Source: Halomonas maura | GTDB taxonomy: Bacteria; Pseudomonadota; Gammaproteobacteria; Pseudomonadales; Halomonadaceae | Length of the DNA stretch: 64,000 nt | Assembly (NCBI RefSeq): GCF_030409305.1 | Contig: NZ_JAUFPQ010000009.1 | Span: 1 to 64,000 of the forward strand | Reading direction: 5' to 3' | Shown here: positions 29,005 through 35,931 of the stretch, in pieces | How the letters are laid out: every line of letters starts with the position of its first letter | How positions within the stretch are numbered: the first letter of the stretch is position 1 | Made by a program: the position numbers and the translations under genes | The notes under the pieces: model-generated | Databases searched by the model: none | What the model was told of the DNA's origin: nothing | What the model saw: only the letters and a program-made list of their open reading frames with translations

Positions 29005-30004
29005 GCTGGATCCGCTCAATCAGGGGGGCCAGTCCCTGCTCCATGTTCTGCAGTGACCAGGGGCGACGATAGCGATATACCTTGATGCTCCGCGCCAGGT
29101 CGGCTGCGAAATCGAGCAAGCGTCCTGGGCCAGTGAAGATTCGGGCGCATTCGGGTCGATAGATCGCGGCCATGACGGCCTGGAACGCTTCCAGGCCCTG
29201 CAGGGGGGACAGCCCGACGTGACTGTCCTCCGTGGTCCGCTCCAGCACCACCAGGTGACGTAAGGGACGGGCCGTTCTTCGGAAGCCGCGATGCTTAATG
29301 ATCTGGTACTTGTCAGCCCGTGTCATGTCCCTGACCAGATCCGGTCCATCGAGCCCCAGATGAGTCAGAGCGTCGCTGCAGAGTTTGAGACGAGGAGGGC
29401 CGGGATACAGGTAGGGCAATGTTTCCCCGGGTTTGACGACGCCAACGTCATCGCTGATCAGTGACCAGCCCTTGTGATAGTGCAGCCAGGCCGCCAGTGT
29501 CGACTTTCCCGCCCCCGAACGGCCAGTAAACCCCCAGACACCCGAGGGGGTATTTAGGGCACTCAGGTGTAGAGGCAACCAGCGTCGCTGGTGCAGCAGG
29601 GCGCCCAGAGCGGTGCCCAGCAGGTAGGGGCGAAACTCCGTGGCCTGACCTTGTCCTGCCTGCTCCTCCTGTCCATATCGATCTACCTGGATACGGCATC
29701 CCTGTTCGATTCTGTAGCGGGCAACGCCCTCTAGGCTAAACTGGCAGCAATTTTCCGCATACTGAAGCCAGTGCTCCTTGACGTGGGGGATCTCCAGTGT
29801 TTCCGAAAGGGAGGCCGCAACGATGGAGACATCCATCGAGGCAGGGCAAGAGACTGACGGAAGTTCCGGGAGCTCGAATTGCGAACTCATCATGAGGCCG
29901 TAGGTGGCGTAATGGTACGGAAAGGAGGATGGAGGCGAATGGTTCCTATTCTCGGCCGTCTCTGTAACGAACGAGGCGGCAGCGAAGGTACTGTCTTGGC
30001 GCAT
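28982..30004 (-). CDS. HPr-kinase-like lasso peptide kinase
   Basis: A 340-aa protein. The N-terminal half has the family pattern FPYHYATYGLMMSSQFELPELP (about 28-49). The C-terminal half is an HprK/PEPCK-like kinase core with Walker A GFTGRSGAGKSTLAAWLHYHKG and the acidic SDDVGVV, then YLYPGPPRLKLCSDA. Relatives such as the paeninodin kinase phosphorylate the C-terminal serine of the precursor; this precursor ends in serine. The ATG at 30004 follows GGAGGAG by ten bases. A minus-strand TATAAT at 30131-30126 could be its -10. First gene of the kinase-nucleotidyltransferase-exporter operon. Confidence 0.85.
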   Translation of the reverse strand: MRQDSTFAAASFVTETAENRNHSPPSSFPYHYATYGLMMSSQFELPELPSVSCPASMDVSIVAASLSETLEIPHVKEHWLQYAENCCQFSLEGVARYRIEQGCRIQVDRYGQEEQAGQGQATEFRPYLLGTALGALLHQRRWLPLHLSALNTPSGVWGFTGRSGAGKSTLAAWLHYHKGWSLISDDVGVVKPGETLPYLYPGPPRLKLCSDALTHLGLDGPDLVRDMTRADKYQIIKHRGFRRTARPLRHLVVLERTTEDSHVGLSPLQGLEAFQAVMAAIYRPECARIFTGPGRLLDFAADLARSIKVYRYRRPWSLQNMEQGLAPLIERIQHEATHDA

Positions 30005-30125
30005 GTATTGAACTCTCCTCCAGTATTGCCTCGTGCCAGCGAAACGAGTGCTCTGGCCTCAAAGGTAACGGAGCTCATGCCTGCATGGCAGGGTGGGGAG
30101 GTTGGTATTGCTTACAATATGAAAC

Positions 30126-30131
30126 ATTATA
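30126..30131 (-). promoter_or_regulatory. Possible -10 box for the kinase operon
   Basis: TATAAT on the minus strand, about 120 bases before the kinase ATG. No convincing -35 is visible at 16-18 bases, so this is tentative. Confidence 0.3.
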
Positions 30132-30216
30132 GTCAGTTCTTGTTACTTTGCATGCGTGCATCGCCACGCTCTGCACGCGCAGATCCCTCCATGGAAGGCC
30201 CTTCCTGCCTGGCTCC

Positions 30217-30245
30217 CTGCCAGATGGAGCCGGCTCATGTATAAT
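30217..30245 (+). promoter_or_regulatory. Sigma-70-type promoter of asd
   Basis: CTGCCA (30217-30222, four of six to TTGACA), a 17-base spacer and a perfect TATAAT (30240-30245). The asd ATG at 30278 follows with TGGAGGA. Predicted leader about 25 bases. Confidence 0.6.
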
Positions 30246-30277
30246 GTGGCCCTCATTCGAATTCTGGAGGACTTCAC

Positions 30278-31390
30278 ATGTTGAAAGTCGGTTTCGTTGG
30301 ATGGCGTGGCATGGTGGGCTCCGTGCTCATGCAGCGGATGGTGGAGGACGGGGATTTCAATGGCATCGAGCCGGTCTTCTTCACCACCTCCCAGGTCGGC
30401 CAGGCCGGTCCCGACGTCGGCGTGGACGTGCCTCCGCTGAAGGATGCCTTCGATATCGAGGCCCTCAAGGCCCTGGACGTGGTGATCACCTGCCAGGGCG
30501 GTGACTATACCAAGAAGGTCTACGAGGACCTGCGCGGCGGTGGCTGGAAAGGCTACTGGATCGACGCCGCCAGCACCCTGCGCATGGCCGACGAGTCCAC
30601 CATCGTGCTGGACCCGGTCAACCGCAAGGTCATCGACGCCCAGCTGGCGCGCGGCACCAAGACCTTCTGCGGTGGCAATTGCACGGTCAGCCTGATGCTG
30701 ATGGGCCTGGGCGGGCTCTTCGAGGCGGACATGATCGAGTGGATGACCTCCATGACCTATCAGGCCGCCTCGGGCTCCGGTGCCAAGCACATGCGCGAGC
30801 TGCTGGGCCAGATGGGCGCGCTGCGGGACAGCGTGGCCGGTGAACTGGCCGACCCGTCCAGCGCCATCCTCGACATCGATCGCAAGGTCACCGCGGCCAT
30901 GCGCGGCGGCGACTTCCCGATCGACAACTTCGGCGCGCCGCTGGCCGGCAGCCTGTTGCCCTGGATCGACTCCAAGCTCGACAACGGCCAGAGCAAGGAG
31001 GAGTGGAAGGGCAACGTCGAGACCAACAAGATTCTCGGCCTGCAGGACAACCCGGTGCCCATCGATGGCCTGTGCGTGCGCATCGGCGCCATGCGCTCCC
31101 ACAGCCAGGCGTTCACCATCAAGCTCAAGCATGATGTGCCGCTCGACGAGATCGAGGAGCGCATCGCGACCCACAACGACTGGGTCAAGCTGATTCCCAA
31201 CGACAAGGATGCCACCATCGACGGCCTGACCCCGGCCGCCGCGACCGGCACCCTGACCGTGCCGGTGGGCCGCCTGCGCAAGCTGGCCATGGGCGGCGAA
31301 TACCTGTCCGCCTTCAGCGTCGGCGACCAGCTGCTGTGGGGGGCCGCCGAGCCGCTGAAGCGCATGCTCAGGATCCTGCGCGAGCAATAA
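30278..31390 (+). CDS. asd: Aspartate-semialdehyde dehydrogenase
   Basis: A 370-aa NADP enzyme reducing beta-aspartyl phosphate to aspartate semialdehyde, a step toward lysine/diaminopimelate, threonine and methionine. The nucleotide-binding start is [18 protein letters not shown] (residues 4-21), the active-site cysteine is C135 in [17 protein letters not shown], and the conserved arginine/histidine region is [17 protein letters not shown]. The length and the GNCTVSLM form match the Gram-negative type. It has its own promoter and a strong terminator. In relatives asd directly follows leuB; here the lasso cluster intervenes. Confidence 0.98.
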   Translation: MLKVGFVGWRGMVGSVLMQRMVEDGDFNGIEPVFFTTSQVGQAGPDVGVDVPPLKDAFDIEALKALDVVITCQGGDYTKKVYEDLRGGGWKGYWIDAASTLRMADESTIVLDPVNRKVIDAQLARGTKTFCGGNCTVSLMLMGLGGLFEADMIEWMTSMTYQAASGSGAKHMRELLGQMGALRDSVAGELADPSSAILDIDRKVTAAMRGGDFPIDNFGAPLAGSLLPWIDSKLDNGQSKEEWKGNVETNKILGLQDNPVPIDGLCVRIGAMRSHSQAFTIKLKHDVPLDEIEERIATHNDWVKLIPNDKDATIDGLTPAAATGTLTVPVGRLRKLAMGGEYLSAFSVGDQLLWGAAEPLKRMLRILREQ

Positions 31391-31415
31391 TACGGCCTCG
31401 GGCCTGCTTCACCAG

Positions 31416-31448
31416 ACGCGGGACGCCTCCTCACGGGGCGTCCCGCGT
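31416..31448 (+). terminator. Rho-independent terminator of asd
   Basis: Perfect 12-bp arms ACGCGGGACGCC and GGCGTCCCGCGT with a nine-base loop, followed by TTT. It lies 26 bases after the asd stop. Confidence 0.85.
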
Positions 31449-31651
31449 TTTCGTTGGGCGAAATCTCGGCCGGGCAGTGGATCATGGACCGGTGTTGCCG
31501 AAAATTCCGTTACGATTCAGTAACATTTTTACCAAGGGCGTCGGGAACACGCCATCCATGCCAGTGTCCACTGACCAGCTTGACCATAAAATAAATCGCT
31601 AGCTACTAGCTATTCGCAGGGTGACCTAGTCCATTTCAAGGGAGAGAAACC

Positions 31652-31924
31652 ATGTTCACACGGGCTTCCCGCCTTGCTTGTCTGTTGTTCGTCGCTGCCA
31701 GTGCCTACACCGTTCCGGCGCTTGCCTATGTGGGACCAGGAGCCGGCCTCACCGCGATTGGCACGATGGTCGCGGTCATTGCGGCGATCCTGCTTGCCGT
31801 GGTCGGTTTCGTCTGGTATCCCCTGAAGCGCGTGATGCGGAAGAAGCGCGCGGCGCGTACGGGTGATGCGCGAGTCACGACCGACTCACGTGATGGCATC
31901 GACGACTCGGGCAATACCCACTGA
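31652..31924 (+). CDS. Small exported or membrane protein of the sulfotransferase operon
   Basis: A 90-aa protein with an N-terminal signal-like segment (about 1-25, ending VPALA), a short glycine-rich YVGPGAGLTAIG stretch and a membrane helix (TMVAVIAAILLAVVGFVWYPL, about 38-58), then a basic cytoplasmic tail (KRVMRKKRAARTG). I recall similar YVGPGAG proteins beside surface-glycan genes but cannot assign a function. It starts after AGGGAGAG and ends in a one-base overlap with the sulfotransferase gene, so the two are one transcript. Confidence 0.7.
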   Translation: MFTRASRLACLLFVAASAYTVPALAYVGPGAGLTAIGTMVAVIAAILLAVVGFVWYPLKRVMRKKRAARTGDARVTTDSRDGIDDSGNTH

Positions 31925-33402
31925 TGGCTGTGGTAGCCCTGGTTGTGGGCCTCATCGCCTTTATCGCGGTATTACGCGGGTTGCAAGTTCAGCGCCATGC
32001 TTCCCATGCCGTCAGGACCGCACAAGACGCGATCGGAGTGATCACAGATCCTGATCTGAGCGACGATGCCAAGGAGCAACGCGTCCAGCGCGCGTCGCTC
32101 TCGCTAGTGAAGAGCTTCGTGATCCTGGTCGCCATCAGCCTGGCGGCGTGCTTGAGCGCGATGCTCATCGTGGCGGGTGGCGACCTGTTCGGACTGTTCA
32201 GTCTCGATCAGGCGATGGCGACTGCCACGAGTTGGTCGTTCATCCTGTGGTCGTCCGTTGGCGCTGTCGCGTTATGGATCATTCTCGGTAAACTGGGTGG
32301 GCGATCCGGTACTGAAGACGATACTGCAACAGACGGGGACATGCCTCGGGAGGAGGTGCCCTATTCGGCACTCGACAAGGCGCTGCACAATTACGCCTTC
32401 TCCTCGCCGGGACTGCAGCTCACGCTGTCGTCGATCGAGGACCGGGTATGGCGGAACAGGATTGCCGCGACCCAAACCGGACGGCCACTCTTCATCACCT
32501 CGCTGCCTCGTGCCGGGACGACCATCCTGCTGGAACTGCTGGCCAGGCAGGAAGAATTTGCCTCCACCACCTATCGCAACATGCCCTTCACCATGTCTCC
32601 GCTGCTCTGGGGACGGTTCTCGAGCATGTTCCGCAAGGCTGGCGAGAAAGCCGAACGTGCTCATGGGGATGGCATCGCCGTTGACTTCGACAGTCCCGAG
32701 GCCTTCGAGGAAATGATCTGGATGGCCTTTTGGCGCGAGCGCTATGAAAAAGGGTGTATCAGGCTCTGGGAGGCTACGGACCGGGATGCCGAGTTCGAAG
32801 CGTTCTTCACCCGCCATATGCAGAAACTCGTGGCGAGCACGCCTGAAGCACATCGCTATGTGTCGAAGAACAATGCCAGTATTGCGCGGTTGCCGCTGCT
32901 GTCTACAGCCTTTCCTGAGGCGCAGATACTGATCCCCATTCGCGATCCAGCCTCGCAGATCGCCTCACTGCAGCGGCAACATGCCCGTTTCAGCGATCTC
33001 CACGCCCGTGATCGATTCGCGCAGCAATATATGGCGGGAATCGGGCATTTCGAGTTTGGTGCCGCACTCAGGCCTATCGCCTTTCCTGGTGCTCCGGAGA
33101 GTGCGGAGGGGGCAGAGCATGTCGATTACTGGCTTCGCTACTGGATCGCCGCCTATGAACATGTTCTGCAAACGGCCTCGAAGGAGGCGATTTTTATCGA
33201 CCACCTTGCGCTCAGTAGCCGTCCCGACATTCAGCTTCCACGACTCGCTGAAGCGCTCGGTATCAATGATCGGGAACGTTTTCTTGCGGCGTCCAGCATG
33301 TTTCGTGCGCCAGCCTCTCCGCCACAGTTGCCAGGTGCCTCGGCGGATCTCGTGCGACGCGCCAATGACCTTCATGCTGCGCTGCTTGAGCGGGCGCTAT
33401 AA
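31924..33402 (+). CDS. Membrane-anchored sulfotransferase
   Basis: A 492-aa protein. The N-terminus has a membrane helix (1-20), a short helical segment and two more likely membrane helices (about 62-85 and 104-122). The catalytic domain from about 150 is a P-loop sulfotransferase: the 5'-phosphosulfate loop is TSLPRAGTTILLELL (192-206) and the 3'-phosphate region is PIRDPASQIASLQRQHARF. Such enzymes use PAPS to sulfate carbohydrates, lipids or proteins. With the flanking small protein and the arylsulfotransferase-family gene it makes a compact sulfation or surface-modification module. No PAPS-synthesis genes are in the window. Acceptor unknown. Confidence 0.85.
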   Translation: MAVVALVVGLIAFIAVLRGLQVQRHASHAVRTAQDAIGVITDPDLSDDAKEQRVQRASLSLVKSFVILVAISLAACLSAMLIVAGGDLFGLFSLDQAMATATSWSFILWSSVGAVALWIILGKLGGRSGTEDDTATDGDMPREEVPYSALDKALHNYAFSSPGLQLTLSSIEDRVWRNRIAATQTGRPLFITSLPRAGTTILLELLARQEEFASTTYRNMPFTMSPLLWGRFSSMFRKAGEKAERAHGDGIAVDFDSPEAFEEMIWMAFWRERYEKGCIRLWEATDRDAEFEAFFTRHMQKLVASTPEAHRYVSKNNASIARLPLLSTAFPEAQILIPIRDPASQIASLQRQHARFSDLHARDRFAQQYMAGIGHFEFGAALRPIAFPGAPESAEGAEHVDYWLRYWIAAYEHVLQTASKEAIFIDHLALSSRPDIQLPRLAEALGINDRERFLAASSMFRAPASPPQLPGASADLVRRANDLHAALLERAL

Positions 33403-33435
33403 CCCGATCCCGCGGACAACAAGGAAGTCTACTCA

Positions 33436-34725
33436 GTGAAATCATCGTTTTTGGATCGTATTGGTCTCATCATGTTCGTGGTATCGCTCACGATCATCGC
33501 CATGGTCTATGGCACCTTTTCATCCATGCGAGGCTGGTTTCCGGCTCCGCAGATCAAGCTGGCGCAGCAGACGCTGATCGATGTCGCATCCAACTGGAAG
33601 AATGACCTCGCACTGGAGCCCACCCGGCACTTGGTCGATCCGGGCGGTGCCAATACGGGGCCGGAGCGTGGCAGTTCAGGCGGGCCGCGTATGTCCAATG
33701 ACGGCTATGTCCTCGTTGCGGGGCTGAACGAGAAGCAGGATGAGTCGTTTCATGTGGTCCGCCTGTATGACAGCGCCGGGAAGGAAGTGCACCGATGGCC
33801 AGTCCATTACGAGAAGCTCGATAGCGAGCGTAAACCCCAGAATGTCATGCTGCATGGGATGGAGGTCTTCGAGGACGGTTCCCTCGCATTGACATTCGAT
33901 TCGGGTAAGGTCATCGCGCGCATCGATTCCTGTGGCAATCCGATCTGGACACGGAATGACATCTTTCATCATTCCATTTCGCGTGACGATGAGGGACGCC
34001 TTGTCGCCCTTCTGAAGAACGGTCTGGCCTGGATCGACGAAGATTCCGGCGAGCTTTTGCATACGCTGGATGTCGAAGAGGACATGATCACCGTCGATGA
34101 CGGGGCGCAACAGGCAATGTTCAATATCCGGACGCGCAGCCCCGAGGACGCCAGCGACGAGATCAGCTATCTGCTGGACCCGTTCCACATCAACGATGCC
34201 GAGCCCCTGCATAGCGATATGGCCAGTGCCTTCCCGATGTTCGAGGCCGGTGACGTCCTCATCAGTCTCAGGGAACTCAATCTCGTCGCCGTCGTCGACC
34301 CCGAGAGCGGGCGCATGAAATGGTGGCAACATGGCCCCTGGTTCAAGCAGCACGACCCTGATTTTGAGCCCGATGGAACGATCACTGTCTATGACAATGG
34401 CACAGGCACCGGGGCCAGCAAGATTCGCCGGATCCGCCCTGGCGACGGAGCCGACGTCGAGACGCTGTTCGCGGGCTCGGAAGAGGTGCCGTTCTATAGT
34501 TGGCGTCGCGGGAAGCATCAAACCTTGCCGAATGGCAATATTCTCCTCACCGAAGCGGAGGGTGGGCGTGTGCTCGAGGTCACGCCGGAGGGCGAACTGG
34601 TCTGGGAACGCCACATGGTGTGGAATGCCGACAAGAACCTGATCATCACCGAAGCCCGCTTCGTCCCGGAGGACTTTTTCCAGGACAGCTTCGATAGCGG
34701 CGTGCCGGAGTGCAACGCGCGTTGA
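33436..34725 (+). CDS. Arylsulfotransferase-family membrane-anchored protein
   Basis: A 429-aa protein with one N-terminal membrane helix (IGLIMFVVSLTIIAMVYGTF, about 9-28) and a large domain with beta-propeller-like repeats, including VMLHGMEVFEDGSLALTFDSGKVIARIDSCGNPIWTR, IFHHSISRDDEGRLVAL and KHQTLPNGNILLTEAEGGRVLEVTPEGELVWE. These are the hallmarks of the arylsulfotransferase (ASST) family. It is predicted to face the periplasm. Known ASSTs move sulfate between phenolic groups without PAPS; the acceptor here is unknown. It starts 33 bases after the sulfotransferase stop, with AAGGAAG upstream. Confidence 0.8.
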   Translation: MKSSFLDRIGLIMFVVSLTIIAMVYGTFSSMRGWFPAPQIKLAQQTLIDVASNWKNDLALEPTRHLVDPGGANTGPERGSSGGPRMSNDGYVLVAGLNEKQDESFHVVRLYDSAGKEVHRWPVHYEKLDSERKPQNVMLHGMEVFEDGSLALTFDSGKVIARIDSCGNPIWTRNDIFHHSISRDDEGRLVALLKNGLAWIDEDSGELLHTLDVEEDMITVDDGAQQAMFNIRTRSPEDASDEISYLLDPFHINDAEPLHSDMASAFPMFEAGDVLISLRELNLVAVVDPESGRMKWWQHGPWFKQHDPDFEPDGTITVYDNGTGTGASKIRRIRPGDGADVETLFAGSEEVPFYSWRRGKHQTLPNGNILLTEAEGGRVLEVTPEGELVWERHMVWNADKNLIITEARFVPEDFFQDSFDSGVPECNAR

Positions 34726-34744
34726 GCAGTGGCAAGTCACGACT

Positions 34745-34766
34745 CTCGCCGACTCCCGTCGGCGAG
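34745..34766 (+). terminator. Hairpin after the sulfation operon
   Basis: CTCGCCGAC pairs perfectly with GTCGGCGAG around a four-base loop, 19 bases after the stop of the arylsulfotransferase gene. No T-run; probable weak or Rho-assisted terminator. Confidence 0.5.
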
Positions 34767-35344
34767 TCTCGGCGCAGGGCCCAAGCGTGGCTCGAAACAA
34801 TGGTGCTACGCCGTTCAGCGTGAAACGGGCAGGGCCCCTGGGGCAGGCAGGATAGCGAATCGGGGGCATCCGGATAAGCGATGGCCCCAACCGTCTGCTC
34901 GCGGGGGCCATCGTTGCCAGGGGGCTGCCCGCTCTGCCGGTGATGGAAAGGCGTCAGTCCCGTCCATCGAGCCCGTCACGACCCTGATACCCGGTTCATC
35001 CGTTGTGCCGGCCCCCAATCCCTCATGACTGCAGTGGCTTCGACCATGCCGGTTTCCCGGTGGATGACGTGCATCGCCGGCGTGCCTGGCGAGTACCGCT
35101 GCCGATCTGGTGTCCTGTATTACCGGTTGACTGCAGGATTCTGGACCCCCTTGGGCCGACAGGCGGCGTTGCTTGCCTCGCCATGGCGCGGCCATGACGC
35201 GTCGTGGCGCCTTGCCTGGCGGCCCAATATGTTCATGTTCGCCCACTCTTCAACGAGGCTTCGAATCAGGACGCCACGTCTCGTCTGACGATTATCTGCG
35301 CTCGCCTATCCGGCGATAAACAGCAGCGCAAGGGACTCATTTGC

Positions 35345-35560
35345 ACCGCGTAACCTCGCGTGCGAGCCCAGTCCGCCTTTAGACTCGCGACCTCCATGTC
35401 GCACGCTCTGCGAGCAGCGTAGCTGCCCACATCGGCAGTCCTCGTCGATGTGTCGCCGATGTTTGCCTTGAGACCCACAGGGAGGTGGGGAAGGCGTTGG
35501 CCTGCCCGGAGCGGGCCAAGCCCTGGCCATCGCTCGCCGACTTTGCCGACAAGGCTTGTC
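35345..35560. repeat. Long dispersed repeat, copy 2
   Basis: Second copy of the element at 15378-15590. Shared blocks include TCCATGTCGC, GCTCTGCGAGCAGCG, GGCAGTCCT, GAGCGGGCC and CTGGCCATCGCTCGCCGACTTT. It also has the short inverted repeats GCTC-TGC-GAGC and GCAGC-GTA-GCTGC. Its minus-strand frame is open through 35306 and gives a peptide similar to that of copy 1. Confidence 0.7.
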
Positions 35561-35629
35561 GCGTGGCGCTGAACATTGCGTTGCGACGCCTGCGCTGTTC
35601 CCTCCGAGGCTTCACGCGGGAGCGTATTG

Positions 35630-35669
35630 CCTGGCCGCCTGGCCGCCTGGCCGCCTGGCCGCCTGGCCG
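35630..35669. repeat. Five tandem copies of an 8-bp unit
   Basis: CCTGGCCG repeated five times without error in the non-coding stretch upstream of fimV. Such perfect short repeats are prone to change by slippage. No gene is in register with it. Confidence 0.9.
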
Positions 35670-35931
35670 GTCGCCAGTCACCGATCCATATTGCACCCCG
35701 TCGACGTCGGCCTGCCGGGGCCCGGCATGGACGTGCCTGCGCCGAAACTTGCGTGAGCGGAGAGGCAGGCATCCCGCACATGAATGAAGTACGTTGAAAG
35801 TATGAGGCGTGCCCTGCGTCATGCGTAGCACGCCAACGAGTGGAATGTGTTACACCGTGATCATGCCATCTCATCGATTGTCGTCGGCGCGTTGCCGGAG
35901 AGATGGTCGCTGACAGGATGCAAGGTGACTC

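Larger units (their letters stand above)
34726..35931. other. 1.2-kb gene-free interval before fimV
   Basis: I find no gene with family features. It holds a hairpin just after the arylsulfotransferase gene (34745-34766), the second copy of the long dispersed repeat (35345-35560) and a short tandem repeat (35630-35669). The several open frames (34729-35028, 34815-35246, 35266-35874) overlap one another and reflect GC-rich composition or the repeat. Confidence 0.5.

Noticed and set aside
30143-31387. 414-codon minus-strand frame opposite asd
   Set aside because: Antisense of asd with biased composition; asd itself is unmistakable.
34815-35246. 143-codon minus-strand frame in the gap before fimV
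   Set aside because: Overlaps several other open frames, Arg/Pro/Gly-rich and without a family; composition explains it.
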